64,000 nucleotides of DNA from a virus, in IMG/VR virus record IMGVR_UViG_3300047409_000726, positions 1 to 64,000 of that record, one strand, 5' to 3'. The notes beneath the pieces were generated by a model. The model was not told where the DNA came from and ran no database searches. It saw only the letters and a list, made by a program, of their open reading frames with translations. Of this stretch, positions 48,218 to 56,730 are shown piece by piece; position 1 is the first letter of the stretch, and each line of letters starts with the position of its first letter. The translations under genes and the position numbers were made by a program.

Positions 48218-49438
48218 TCAACTCCCGTGGATCTGTCCGTCGTCACCGACGTACAAGTCGAATGTTCCGTAGCTTTTAGCGGCTTCCTGCAATTCGTCGA
48301 GGCCGTCGTCGAAGAACCCGGCGCCGTGACCGTTGCGCGAGAGCCAGAAGTTGTGCCCAGCGCGCCCACTGTCGATGTTTTCCGCGGCGGCAAGTAAGTC
48401 CGCGTACCGATCCTGGAAGTCGGCGCAGTCAGCGATCATCTTGGCGCGCGTTTCGGGCGCGATGTCGCTGATCGAATAGTTATCGTCGAGCGGGTCGCCG
48501 CCATCGTCGATGGAGCTCCAGAGCGCAGCGTCGAAATACGCTTGCGTGAACGAGTCGAGACGCGGTGCTTGAACTTCCTTCGCCCGACCCCTCGCCGGGA
48601 CTCGTCCTCGTTTGTACGCGCTCCAACCTTGACCTCGAAGCGTGGCGTCGGGAGGGTACCATCCACCACGTTTGCCGCGCGCTAAATCTATTTCGGCTTG
48701 TTCTATGAGGGCGGCCGAGATGTGTCCGATGACACGGCCGTCGCCTGAGATCACTTCGAACGTGTTCGGCAGTCCGCGCGTTTCGCGAGCTTCGTGGTTT
48801 CCTGACTCGCTTACTAAGCCGCTAGCGAACGCTTCTGCTTCCGCGTAACCTAGCGCCGTGTAGATGCCGTTGTCCGGTCCGAAGTAGTCTTGCTTCGGTG
48901 AAGCGTTCTTGAAGAAACGATACCGAGTGACGCCGTCTCCTGGCGAGTACGTATAGATAGCGTAGCCTGGCGGCAGATCTGCGCGTAACTTGTCGAGACG
49001 TGTCTTGCCGCGGGCGTCGACGTGTTCCTCGACGACTTCTCCGACGCCGACGCGCGTGTCGACGTGGTCGTACTCCCCGTTCTCGACCGAGCTCCGGAAG
49101 CTCGCCTCGAGTTGCTTCGCCGCTTCGTGCCGCGTCGCGGGGTTGAACATCGTGCTCCAATTTTTCTCGGAGTCGAATTCTTTCGCGTACCGTTTTGCGC
49201 CCGCTTCGGTGAGATATTCGAATAGGCGCACAGCGAGCGCCGGGTCATAGGTTTTTTTGCGCCACTTGCGGAGCGCGTTCAGGAGCACGCTTCGCCCCTG
49301 CCCGCTCGGGCCGTCGGGAGATAGGTCGGACGTGTTCTCGATGTACATGACGAGCTCGGTTGCTGCTTGCTCATCCGTGGGCTCGCGGTGAGTCGGGCTT
49401 TTTCGTTTCGCTTTCGCTTTTGCTTTTGTGCGGGCCAT
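48218..49438 (-). CDS. Plasmid/phage-type protein of unknown function
   Basis: 406 residues from ATG 49438 (TAATG overlap). Basic N-terminus. The C-terminal ~110 residues (QAYFDAALWSSIDDGGDPLDDNYS, GHNFWLSRNGHGAGFFDDG, LYVGDDGQIHG) match a domain frequent on plasmids and phages and still uncharacterised. Confidence 0.7.
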   Translation of the reverse strand: MARTKAKAKAKRKSPTHREPTDEQAATELVMYIENTSDLSPDGPSGQGRSVLLNALRKWRKKTYDPALAVRLFEYLTEAGAKRYAKEFDSEKNWSTMFNPATRHEAAKQLEASFRSSVENGEYDHVDTRVGVGEVVEEHVDARGKTRLDKLRADLPPGYAIYTYSPGDGVTRYRFFKNASPKQDYFGPDNGIYTALGYAEAEAFASGLVSESGNHEARETRGLPNTFEVISGDGRVIGHISAALIEQAEIDLARGKRGGWYPPDATLRGQGWSAYKRGRVPARGRAKEVQAPRLDSFTQAYFDAALWSSIDDGGDPLDDNYSISDIAPETRAKMIADCADFQDRYADLLAAAENIDSGRAGHNFWLSRNGHGAGFFDDGLDELQEAAKSYGTFDLYVGDDGQIHGS

Positions 49439-50289
49439 TACTCGTCCTCTTCTTCCTCGAACTCTTCGTCGTCTTCCTCTTGGGATCGTTGAGCGACCTC
49501 TTCGATTTCGTCCGCGTCCGTCACTTCGTGAGCGTGAACCTCGTGAGAGATGACATGCGTGCCGCTCTTGAGCGTCGTCCAACCGATCGTGATCAGATCG
49601 GCTTCTGCGTGCTCTACGATCTTTTCGTAGTCGCGATCATCAAACGGAGTCCACGTCCCTCCGAATTCTTTTCGCCCGACAGCGCCCCCATCAGACCACG
49701 CCTCGTCCCATTCGATGCCGAGGTCTTCTGCGGCTTCTTTGAGATCGTCTTCTGTAAGTGTGACGAATACGCCGCGAGCGTTGTCGTCGGCCCACTCTAT
49801 GGCGATCTCTTCGGCGTCCTCGAAACTAGCGGCCCACACGTAGACTTTTTTGTCGGCGTAAGCTCCGAACTGGAATTGATACAGTGACATTCTGCTGTAT
49901 CGTTCGCCGTGGTCGCAATCTTCTGGGTTCGCGATCGGAACTTCCCTGTCGTCGGCGACTTGTCGCTTCGCGGTCACTCGTCCGGTTCTAGGCTCGTCTA
50001 ACTCATCGTCGTCGCCCCCCGTCGCCTTGTGCTCTCGCGCCTGCTCGATCAGGTCTCGCGCGATGTCCTTCGAGTCGAACCGCCGGTTGTTACCTGGCAC
50101 TCTCGACGAGCCCCAGTACCCGCGATGATCCTGATCGTAGTCGGACAAGCCCCAGTTCACCGTCCAGGTGCTGTCAGGCATGACCTGCAACCGAACGTCG
50201 ATCCCTTCGTCGGCGTCGTCCGGTTCGAGTGTTTCCTTGTTGATTCGCCGAAGCTCGGCCGACACGTCGTTGATACTCGGGAAACGCAT
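49438..50289 (-). CDS. Acidic hypothetical protein
   Basis: 283 residues from ATG 50289. Contains VYVWAASFEDAEEIAIEWADD and a long Asp/Glu C-terminus. Strongly acidic overall; could be a DNA mimic, but nothing proves it. Confidence 0.65.
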   Translation of the reverse strand: MRFPSINDVSAELRRINKETLEPDDADEGIDVRLQVMPDSTWTVNWGLSDYDQDHRGYWGSSRVPGNNRRFDSKDIARDLIEQAREHKATGGDDDELDEPRTGRVTAKRQVADDREVPIANPEDCDHGERYSRMSLYQFQFGAYADKKVYVWAASFEDAEEIAIEWADDNARGVFVTLTEDDLKEAAEDLGIEWDEAWSDGGAVGRKEFGGTWTPFDDRDYEKIVEHAEADLITIGWTTLKSGTHVISHEVHAHEVTDADEIEEVAQRSQEEDDEEFEEEEDE

Positions 50290-50290
50290 C

Positions 50291-50539
50291 TTACTCGTCC
50301 TCTTCTTGTTGTTGGCGTGCTGATTCTTCGTTTTCCCAAGCGACGCCAGTATGATCTTCGACGATGACTGCACGACGTCTCGAGAGGGTGTTTGCAAAAT
50401 TGACTGCGGATTGAAAGTCGGAACGACTGGTGAACACAGCGCGTACAACACCTTCTTCTGTTACGAAGATTAGTTGACTGTTTGTCGCGCCTACTTCTTT
50501 TGTTGCTAGTTTTTCTAGCGTTGGTACTTTGCTCGCCAT
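50291..50539 (-). CDS. Small hypothetical protein
   Basis: 82 residues from ATG 50539, which overlaps the upstream stop as ATGA. Beta-alpha layout (SQLIFVTEEGVVRAVFTS), Gln/Glu-rich end. Confidence 0.6.
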   Translation of the reverse strand: MASKVPTLEKLATKEVGATNSQLIFVTEEGVVRAVFTSRSDFQSAVNFANTLSRRRAVIVEDHTGVAWENEESARQQQEEDE

Positions 50540-50928
50540 CACGTCCTCCATTCGATCCACGCCCGATCAACGTCGAGCGGTAACTTTGTCGTGGGCACGC
50601 CCACCGTTTTCAATACGTCGCGGAGCGCTCTCCATTCCTCGCCCGCGACTTCTAAAAAATACTCGCGCTCGGAGTCGCTCTCGATGCCGTAGAGTCCTCC
50701 GCTCGTGAGCGTTTGCACGATGTCTTCGATGACGACGTCGGCTTCGGCGCGGACGTAGACGAAGTTGAACTCGCCGCGATCGTAGGCGGCACGCCTGTCC
50801 TCGAGCTCGTCTTGGTCGAGGTACGACGGATCCGGACTCGGATCGCTACCCACGACCACGCGGACGGACTCGAGCCGCACCGGGGACCGGCGGCGCTTGG
50901 GTTCGTAGGAGCGATGCTTCTTGGCCAT
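50539..50928 (-). CDS. Conserved plasmid/phage small protein
   Basis: 129 residues from ATG 50928. FNFVYVRAEADVVIEDIVQT, LTSGGLYGIESDSEREYF and EEWRALRDVLKTVGV match an uncharacterised family common on plasmids and phages. Confidence 0.7.
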   Translation of the reverse strand: MAKKHRSYEPKRRRSPVRLESVRVVVGSDPSPDPSYLDQDELEDRRAAYDRGEFNFVYVRAEADVVIEDIVQTLTSGGLYGIESDSEREYFLEVAGEEWRALRDVLKTVGVPTTKLPLDVDRAWIEWRT

Positions 50929-51001
50929 CGTGCTTCCCGTGCGCCCCCGTGGGGAGCGCTCATCTTGTCTCGAACAGTGTCCACCGACCCCAGGGGTGTC
51001 G

Positions 51002-51427
51002 TCAAGGGATGACTTCGTTGCCGAAAATATCCTCGAACATGAACCAGGTCGTGTCCGAGTAGCACTCGGCAATGTCCAGCGTGTCGTGGTCGACGAGGTC
51101 GTACACGGCCGACGTGAGGGCCGTTCGCCAGTCGGAACCGGTCCACTCCGGGCTCGTCGGCGTGAGGCGCGTACGGCCCACGTCGTAGGCTTCTGCCGTG
51201 TAGAGCACGGCGACCCAAAAGTACCCGGGTTTCGGGTCGTTGGTGGGGCAAATGAGAAGCGCGACGTCGCGCTCGCCGACGTACCGGCCGCGCTCTTTGC
51301 TAAGCGATGTGCGAAGCCACTTGTTGGCCGCACCGACCGCGTCGAGCTTCTTTCGGAGCTCGATCTGGTCGTGCTCGATTTCGGCTGCCTCGAGTTCCAT
51401 ATCCCTGGAAGCGTTTTCTGGGTTCAT
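51002..51427 (-). CDS. Hypothetical protein
   Basis: 141 residues, first gene of the minus operon ending at 46263. N-terminal coiled coil (MELEAAEIEHDQIELRKKL), then GRYVGERDVALLICPTND and WFMFEDIFGNEV. Unknown. Confidence 0.65.
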   Translation of the reverse strand: MNPENASRDMELEAAEIEHDQIELRKKLDAVGAANKWLRTSLSKERGRYVGERDVALLICPTNDPKPGYFWVAVLYTAEAYDVGRTRLTPTSPEWTGSDWRTALTSAVYDLVDHDTLDIAECYSDTTWFMFEDIFGNEVIP

Positions 51428-51462
51428 GCTCTAAAGACGCGGGAAACCGGTGGGATCTGACA

Positions 51463-51518
51463 CCTAGAACTAGGGCGAAAAAAGGTGTATGGTACGTGAA
51501 TAGACGGCGAACGCCGTC
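51463..51518. promoter_or_regulatory. Two AA-centred palindromes between divergent genes
   Basis: CCTAG-AA-CTAGG at 51463-51474 and GACGGCG-AA-CGCCGTC at 51503-51518, in the 103-bp space between 51427 (-) and 51531 (+). Candidate operator sites or transcript hairpins. Confidence 0.5.
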
Positions 51519-51530
51519 GTCCTACCTCGC

Positions 51531-51818
51531 ATGACCGAAAGACTCGTAATCGCGATCTTCGGCGTCATTCTCACGCTCGGGGTGATGTTACTGATCGCGC
51601 ATCTTCTTGAGCGTATGGCAGAGGATCTGCCGAAGCTGACCGTCGTCGGATTCGAGAAGCTCGAGGGCGACCAAGCCATCGTGACGTTGTCCGACGGTCA
51701 CAAGTTTCGCGGCAGCGGTACGGTCTGGCACTCGTGGCCGATGGGCAAGCGCGCGTCGACGAGCATCGAGATGATCTGTTCGGACGAGTGGACGAGGCAG
51801 ATGTGGGAGCTCGAATGA
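51531..51818 (+). CDS. Membrane-anchored small protein
   Basis: 95 residues. N-terminal helix VIAIFGVILTLGVMLLIAHLL, then SDGHKFRGSGTVWHSWPMGKR, a small domain seen in other phage proteins. Unknown. Confidence 0.6.
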   Translation: MTERLVIAIFGVILTLGVMLLIAHLLERMAEDLPKLTVVGFEKLEGDQAIVTLSDGHKFRGSGTVWHSWPMGKRASTSIEMICSDEWTRQMWELE

Positions 51819-51997
51819 TGACCGCGGTCGAGCGCGTTTGGTACTGGACAGCGGGCGTGCTCGCCGGCACCGCCAACAATTGGAGCGCCTACGTACAAGA
51901 CGGCTACGTCGTGTGCGAACATTGGAATCTCTGGGATCTACGGTGGGAAGAGATCCGTCGGCCGATCTCGGACTTCGAAGAAGGAGTGCCGGTATGA
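51815..51997 (+). CDS. Small Trp-rich protein
   Basis: 60 residues, ATGATG start overlapping the previous stop. TANNWSAYVQDGYVVCEHWN. Unknown. Confidence 0.55.
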   Translation: MMTAVERVWYWTAGVLAGTANNWSAYVQDGYVVCEHWNLWDLRWEEIRRPISDFEEGVPV

Positions 51998-52239
51998 GCG
52001 AAGAACTGGAACGACGTGTCGCAGCGCTAGAAGAGCGTAGTCGCGAGCAGGACAAGTTCCTTGCGTGGGTTTATGCGCGAACACTACCGAACCCGTATTC
52101 GTTGTCGGTCACCGAAGCCGAGAAATTGTCTTTGAAGGAGTTGAAAGAGAAGATGCGCCAAGTGATCTCGGGGGAAAAACGAGTGCGATCGTGGAACCTC
52201 GAGTACGGCAAACCCCTCTCGCCGGAGCTAGAAGAATGA
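51994..52239 (+). CDS. Small helical protein
   Basis: 81 residues. MSEELERRVAALEERSREQD is a short coiled coil. Overlaps both neighbours by four bases. Confidence 0.6.
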   Translation: MSEELERRVAALEERSREQDKFLAWVYARTLPNPYSLSVTEAEKLSLKELKEKMRQVISGEKRVRSWNLEYGKPLSPELEE

Positions 52240-52493
52240 AACGATCGTTTGAAAAGTTCTCGAAGAGGCTCGAGGCGGTCGGGCTGTTCGACGAAGTTCT
52301 CGACCTCTCCTTACAAGAGCATGTTACGCTTCGCGACCTCTATGAAGGTCCCGTTCGTGCTCCGTCGATCGCGAATGCGCGTAGAAAAATCTACAAGTGG
52401 CTCATGAAGGAAGGCAAGGGGCTCAACGAGGTTGCGCGGCTATTCGACCGGGCGCCGAGTGGGGTGCTCAAGCTCACGAGGGGGCGAGGGTGA
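52236..52493 (+). CDS. DnaA domain IV-like small DNA-binding protein
   Basis: 85 residues. VTLRDLYEGPVRAPSIANARRKIYKWL...GKGLNEVARLFDRAPSGVLKL follows the DnaA C-terminal domain layout (VTxxxL, R..A..L, basic helix, then HTH). No ATPase domain. It may bind specific DNA sites, for instance at an origin. Confidence 0.6.
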   Translation: MKRSFEKFSKRLEAVGLFDEVLDLSLQEHVTLRDLYEGPVRAPSIANARRKIYKWLMKEGKGLNEVARLFDRAPSGVLKLTRGRG

Positions 52494-52534
52494 GCGAGAG
52501 CGAAAAACAACCAGTACCGAAGACAGCGACGTAA
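52490..52534 (+). CDS. Possible 14-residue ORF
   Basis: GTG overlaps the previous stop as GTGA; reads MSESEKQPVPKTAT then TAA. The frame stays open after the stop (ELREELARCG...). Could be the start of a gene cut by a nonsense change. Confidence 0.3.
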   Translation: MSESEKQPVPKTAT

Positions 52535-52562
52535 GAACTTCGCGAAGAGCTAGCGCGTTGCG

Positions 52563-52700
52563 GTGTTAGAAGCAACAATCACACTGCGCTCGCGGTGTTC
52601 GCGCTGCGGCGAACAAGGCGTCGAATTTGGAATGGACCCGATCGGATCGCTTCGGTGCATGAAGTGCTGCAACCGTTGGTGGAAGGGTGGAGGGCAATGA
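52563..52700 (+). CDS. 45-residue zinc-ribbon protein
   Basis: From GTG 52563: RCSRCGEQGVEFGMDPIG, then LRCMKCCNRWWK. Two CxxC pairs. Stop overlaps the next ATG. Confidence 0.6.
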   Translation: MLEATITLRSRCSRCGEQGVEFGMDPIGSLRCMKCCNRWWKGGGQ

Positions 52701-52804
52701 AAAAACAGGTGTCGGGATATTTATGTGGAACTCCGTTCGAAGTGCGAGTTCAGATTTTGGAGTGGTGGCTACGCCACTTGCACGGGACTGCGGTGTCAGG
52801 ATGA
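52697..52804 (+). CDS. 35-residue protein
   Basis: MKKQVSGYLCGTPFEVRVQI; four-base overlaps on both sides are the main support. Confidence 0.5.
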   Translation: MKKQVSGYLCGTPFEVRVQILEWWLRHLHGTAVSG

Positions 52805-53391
52805 AGCAGTCGAGAACCGCAGCTCGTGAACGCCGGGTCCGGAGGCCACTTGCTTCTACGGTGGTCGGCCCACCTAGATATTTCGCTTACGCCGATCCGC
52901 CGTACCCGGGACATACGAAGCGCGGTCTCTATGCGGCGGACCCCAAGTGCGCCGAGGTGGATCACGCCGAACTCGTGGCCCGCCTCGTTCGCGACTACCC
53001 GGACGGCTGGGCGCTCTCGACCGGTTCGACGAACCTTCGTGAGGTGCTCTCGCTTTGCCCCGAAGGGGCTCGCGTGGGCTCGTGGGTGAAGCCGTTCGCG
53101 ATCTTCAAACCCGGCGTGAACCCCGGCTATTGCTGGGAACCGGTCATCTTCTGCGGGGGCCGTAGACTCGGGCGAGATATCCCCACGGTGCGCGATTGGG
53201 TCAGCGCCAACGTGCTCATTCAAAAGGGCTGCGCTGGCGCCAAGCCGGACGCGGTCATCGATTGGATCTTCTCGATGCTCGGCGCGATGCACGGGGATTA
53301 CTTGGACGACATTTACCCGGGCTCCGGGGCCGTCTCTCGTAGGTGGTCCGAAACCTTCGGGCTGGGTAGGGAAAGCAGGGCGCAATCGTGA
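52801..53391 (+). CDS. DNA N6-adenine methyltransferase (phage DPPY type)
   Basis: 196 residues. Catalytic YADPPYPGH near residue 31, SVWVKPF-like SWVKPFAIF, EPVIFCGGR, and the SAM-binding PGSGAV near the C-terminus. CAGAKPDAVIDWIFSMLGA is typical of MT-A70/phage adenine methyltransferases. Coupled to a Dam-like gene. Confidence 0.85.
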   Translation: MKQSRTAARERRVRRPLASTVVGPPRYFAYADPPYPGHTKRGLYAADPKCAEVDHAELVARLVRDYPDGWALSTGSTNLREVLSLCPEGARVGSWVKPFAIFKPGVNPGYCWEPVIFCGGRRLGRDIPTVRDWVSANVLIQKGCAGAKPDAVIDWIFSMLGAMHGDYLDDIYPGSGAVSRRWSETFGLGRESRAQS

Positions 53392-54272
53392 AGCAGCCGC
53401 AACTCGCAATCCCGCCCACCGTCGCGCATCCATTTTTGAAATACGCGGGAGGCAAGACCGCTCTCTTGTCGGAGATCCTTCCTCGGCTCCCGAAGAAGAT
53501 CAAAACCTACTACGAGCCGTTCGTCGGTGGTGGCGCGGTGTTCTTCGCGCTCGCGGCGGAAGAGAGGTTCAAGGAAGCGATCATCTCGGATTCGAATTCC
53601 GAGCTTGTATCAACTTACGCCACTCTGTGGACGCCGTGGGTCGAAGAAGTTATCGACAGGTTGAAATGGCACGCGAAGAAACATTCGGAAGCGCACTACT
53701 ACGAAGTTCGCGGGCTTGACATACGCGCCGGTCGCCACTCCGTAGAGCGAGCGGCGCGCATGATCTACTTGAACCGCACCTGCTTCAACGGTCTTTACCG
53801 CGTGAACAAAGGCGGGCGATTCAATGTTCCGTTCGGACGCTACGCGAATCCGACAATCTGCGACGAAGAAAACCTTCGAGCGGTAGCGAAACTGTTCAAC
53901 GAGAGGGTGCGTGCCGATAAGATGAAAGTCGGTATAGCTACGAGCGACTTCGAAAATGCGATTGTTTTTGCTCGTCGCGGCGACGCCGTCTATTTCGACC
54001 CTCCTTACGTGCCCGCCTCGGCGACGGCGAACTTCACCGCCTACAGCAAGGACGGCTTCGGTCCGTTGGATCAAATGCGTCTCTGTCGCGTCGCGACGAA
54101 ACTCGCCAGGAAAGGCGTCCACGTGCTGCTCTCGAATTCCGACACGCCGTTCGTGCGCAAGCTCTACAAGGGGTTCAAGATCGAGCGTGTTGAGGCGCCT
54201 CGACGGATCAACTCGAAGGGCGGCAAGCGCGGCAACGTCGGCGAGCTGCTCATCTCTGGGAGACGAACGTGA
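53388..54272 (+). CDS. Dam-type DNA adenine methyltransferase (D12 class)
   Basis: 294 residues from GTG. FLKYAGGKTALLSEIL, EPFVGGGAVFFAL, NRTCFNGLYRVNKGG and AVYFDPPYVP are the D12-class motifs. N6-methylates adenine, probably in GATC or a similar site. Likely protects phage DNA from restriction. Confidence 0.92.
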   Translation: MKQPQLAIPPTVAHPFLKYAGGKTALLSEILPRLPKKIKTYYEPFVGGGAVFFALAAEERFKEAIISDSNSELVSTYATLWTPWVEEVIDRLKWHAKKHSEAHYYEVRGLDIRAGRHSVERAARMIYLNRTCFNGLYRVNKGGRFNVPFGRYANPTICDEENLRAVAKLFNERVRADKMKVGIATSDFENAIVFARRGDAVYFDPPYVPASATANFTAYSKDGFGPLDQMRLCRVATKLARKGVHVLLSNSDTPFVRKLYKGFKIERVEAPRRINSKGGKRGNVGELLISGRRT

Positions 54273-54475
54273 GACACGAGACGTTGGAAATCGAACGACA
54301 GGCGCGCGTCGAGGCCCTGTGTTGGGTTGCCGACGAGCTCGAGGCGCAGATCGAAGAGCTCCGGCAAGATTGGGTGAAGGTACTTCTCTCGGCCGGCGCT
54401 CGGAGTCGCATCAACGCACTCTCTGAGGTTGCCGCGATGTGCCGAAAAGCCGCCACGCGAAAAGGGAAGAAATAG
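54269..54475 (+). CDS. Small helical protein
   Basis: 68 residues from GTG; a single charged coiled-coil-like helix (RQARVEALCWVADELEAQIEEL). Unknown. Confidence 0.6.
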   Translation: MRHETLEIERQARVEALCWVADELEAQIEELRQDWVKVLLSAGARSRINALSEVAAMCRKAATRKGKK

Positions 54476-54513
54476 ACCGCTCTCGACGTAGCTTCTATAA
54501 GGAGAGATTCACC

Positions 54514-55173
54514 ATGAAACGGCTGCTTACCCTCATCGTTTTCTTGTCCGGCTGTTCCGGTGGCGATTTCACGTCGGGACTTTTCTATGGCGTCGATGCC
54601 CCCGATGCGGGTGAAGCGCACACCGACTCCGCCCCATTCCTGGCAGGGGGCGCATCAGGCAAAGGTGGCGCACCGGGGTCGGGCGGCGCTCCTGAGCTCG
54701 ACGCAGGTCAAGGATCGGGCGGTTCGTCTCACGGTACCGGTGGTTCGTTTCAGGGAACAGGCGGATCGTTTCAGACCGGGGGCGCACCAGGGACGGGTGG
54801 TGGTTCTGGTGGTACCCCAGGAACGGGCGGAGTGGTGAGTACTGGCGGTACGGTAGGAACCGGTGGCGCAAGTGTCGACGCCGGGTGCGCGCTCGTCACG
54901 CACACCAACGGCCTCGGACAGACGTGGCAGGACTGCGTTCCGCTTAGTACCTACGACAAGGCGCAGGCGACGAAAGCGTGCGAGGCGTGGTGCGCGGTCA
55001 ACGGCGGCTGCGCGTGCCAAAACGGTACGTTGTGCAACGACAGTCACGAAAGAGTGTTCGTCTACAGGAATACCTTTTTCATGTCGTGGCCGTGGCAAGG
55101 CACAAACGCAGGCGACGCAGTGCAATCGGGGGCCGGGTGCGATCCTTATTTGTTGATCGGCAAGTGGAACTAG
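54514..55173 (+). CDS. Secreted lipoprotein with Gly-rich repeats
   Basis: 219 residues; AAGGAGA upstream. Lipoprotein signal MKRLLTLIVFLSGCSGG with a LSGC lipobox. Residues ~45-125 are GTGGS/GTGG repeats of the type common in Myxococcota surface proteins. The C-terminal ~90 residues hold about ten Cys (WCAVNGGCACQNGTLC), likely disulphide-bonded. May be acquired from the host. Confidence 0.8.
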   Translation: MKRLLTLIVFLSGCSGGDFTSGLFYGVDAPDAGEAHTDSAPFLAGGASGKGGAPGSGGAPELDAGQGSGGSSHGTGGSFQGTGGSFQTGGAPGTGGGSGGTPGTGGVVSTGGTVGTGGASVDAGCALVTHTNGLGQTWQDCVPLSTYDKAQATKACEAWCAVNGGCACQNGTLCNDSHERVFVYRNTFFMSWPWQGTNAGDAVQSGAGCDPYLLIGKWN

Positions 55174-55901
55174 GCGACGGACGCCGGATCGTCGTCGCCA
55201 TCGTCGGGCTCTTGCACGGCGCGCCTCAGGTTCTCGGAAACGAGTGCGAGGACACGCGCCCGATCGTCGTCGCTCGGACGGTAGCCGATTAGCGGGAGCG
55301 GTAAGAGCAATCGGTTTTGATCAAGCTCCGCAGGTTTGAATGATCCGCCTGGGCCGTTGGGTACGAAAGGGCCCACGCGATGTTGGTGAATCGTCGCTGG
55401 CATGTTCCCTGGTGTTGCAGGTAGAGCATCACGATAATGGGCGCACCACAGTGGGCGATGAAGAACCCACTCGGGCTTGCCGAGCATGCTCCAACCGCGT
55501 TGCGTGATGTACACGAGCGCTTCACCGTATTCGCTGACGAGTTTTTCGACGAACGCTTGGCAGCGGTCGGACCATGCCGGCGAGACTGCTTCCGGAGAGA
55601 TCGGGTCGTCCTCGATGTCGAGCGCCGGCACGATGTCTCCTGTGCCGACGTTGGCCCCATCGGCGACACTTCGAAGCGCTTGGAGTTGATCCGTCCAGCT
55701 TTGGCTTGGGCGAAAAAATGTGTAGAGACCTACTTTTGCGCCGATGCCACGTGCACGGCTGATGTGCGCTTTCGCTCGGTTGTCGAGGACGACACCGAAA
55801 CTCGCCCGTGCGATCACGAAGTCGACTCGGCCTTGAAACTCGGCCCACGGTAGGGCTGCCGGGTCTTGAAAATGGCTGAGATCGAGGCCGTACCCAATCA
55901 T
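55170..55901 (-). CDS. GH25-type muramidase (lysozyme)
   Basis: 243 residues. GYGLDLSHFQ at the start, FVIARASFG, and VPALDIEDDP with the acidic pair, the GH25 barrel pattern. Cleaves peptidoglycan glycan strands. Ends four bases inside the lipoprotein gene (tail to tail). Confidence 0.82.
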   Translation of the reverse strand: MIGYGLDLSHFQDPAALPWAEFQGRVDFVIARASFGVVLDNRAKAHISRARGIGAKVGLYTFFRPSQSWTDQLQALRSVADGANVGTGDIVPALDIEDDPISPEAVSPAWSDRCQAFVEKLVSEYGEALVYITQRGWSMLGKPEWVLHRPLWCAHYRDALPATPGNMPATIHQHRVGPFVPNGPGGSFKPAELDQNRLLLPLPLIGYRPSDDDRARVLALVSENLRRAVQEPDDGDDDPASVA

Positions 55902-55928
55902 GGTGAACGTATGGTAACATGCCTTTCA

Positions 55929-56339
55929 ATGGAGCTCGAGACCACGGGAACGCTCAGGACCGGTTTGGAGTTCGCGCCCAACACGTCCGAGGATTGCAAG
56001 AAACTCATCGGCAGGCTCCACACGCCCGCCTCGATTCTCGGCGCGTACAGGGCCGCGCGAGAGCAGTTCGGGACCAGTGACATCGTGCTCGCTGTGTCCG
56101 ATCAGGTGGGCCACATCGAGTACATGACGCGGCGCACGTACTGTGAGCATCTGAAGCAACTCTTCGGAGATAAGGCTCAAGGGTTCAAGCTGTGGCACAC
56201 GTCAGCGCAGACGCTCATGAAGCTCCCCCGAGAGTCGGAAGCGATGTGGTTCGTCGTGGACATACGTGGCGCTGACTACCCGTCCATGTGCGTCATCTAC
56301 GCGACACCGTACAAGGTCGAAGCCGCCGAGGCGAACTGA
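55929..56339 (+). CDS. Hypothetical protein
   Basis: 136 residues from ATG 55929 (55911 is possible). Mixed alpha/beta (DIVLAVSDQVGHIEYMTRR, MWFVVDIRGADYPSMCVIYAT). Unknown. Confidence 0.65.
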   Translation: MELETTGTLRTGLEFAPNTSEDCKKLIGRLHTPASILGAYRAAREQFGTSDIVLAVSDQVGHIEYMTRRTYCEHLKQLFGDKAQGFKLWHTSAQTLMKLPRESEAMWFVVDIRGADYPSMCVIYATPYKVEAAEAN

Positions 56340-56578
56340 TGAACTCGAAAACAGGTTTCTGGAGCGCGTTCGGCGCACTCGTCGGTGGAGCGGCAGGCGC
56401 CGCCGCAGGGTACTACGCGGCGCAGGCGCGCCCTGCGTTCCGCTACGCGGGCGCGCACCGCGGTCGCGGTCAAGAGCTCGAAGACGCGATGGTCGTCGGC
56501 GGTTCAGCAGGCGCGGTCGTCGGCGCGTTCATCGGCGGCGCGGTGTCTGCCGACGACGCACCTCAGCTTCCGAGGTAG
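56339..56578 (+). CDS. Glycine-zipper membrane protein
   Basis: 79 residues, TGATG overlap. Two Gly/Ala helices (SAFGALVGGAAGAAAGYYAA, VVGGSAGAVVGAFIGGAV). Could insert in membranes. Confidence 0.65.
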   Translation: MNSKTGFWSAFGALVGGAAGAAAGYYAAQARPAFRYAGAHRGRGQELEDAMVVGGSAGAVVGAFIGGAVSADDAPQLPR

Positions 56579-56580
56579 CG

Positions 56581-56730
56581 ATGCTCATGCGGTTTCATTG
56601 GTGGTGCATGCGTTGGGCGGCGCACTACGACCGCTCAGGGTACTCGCTCCGATCGTGGGCTTTCGATTGGATCGGTGGTCGCGCGGCAGATCTCCACGCG
56701 GCGCTCAGTTTCTCGTTCGATGAGCACTAA
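56581..56730 (+). CDS. 49-residue Trp-rich protein
   Basis: MLMRFHWWCMRWAAHYDRSG, starting three bases after the previous stop. Amphipathic. Unknown. Confidence 0.5.
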   Translation: MLMRFHWWCMRWAAHYDRSGYSLRSWAFDWIGGRAADLHAALSFSFDEH

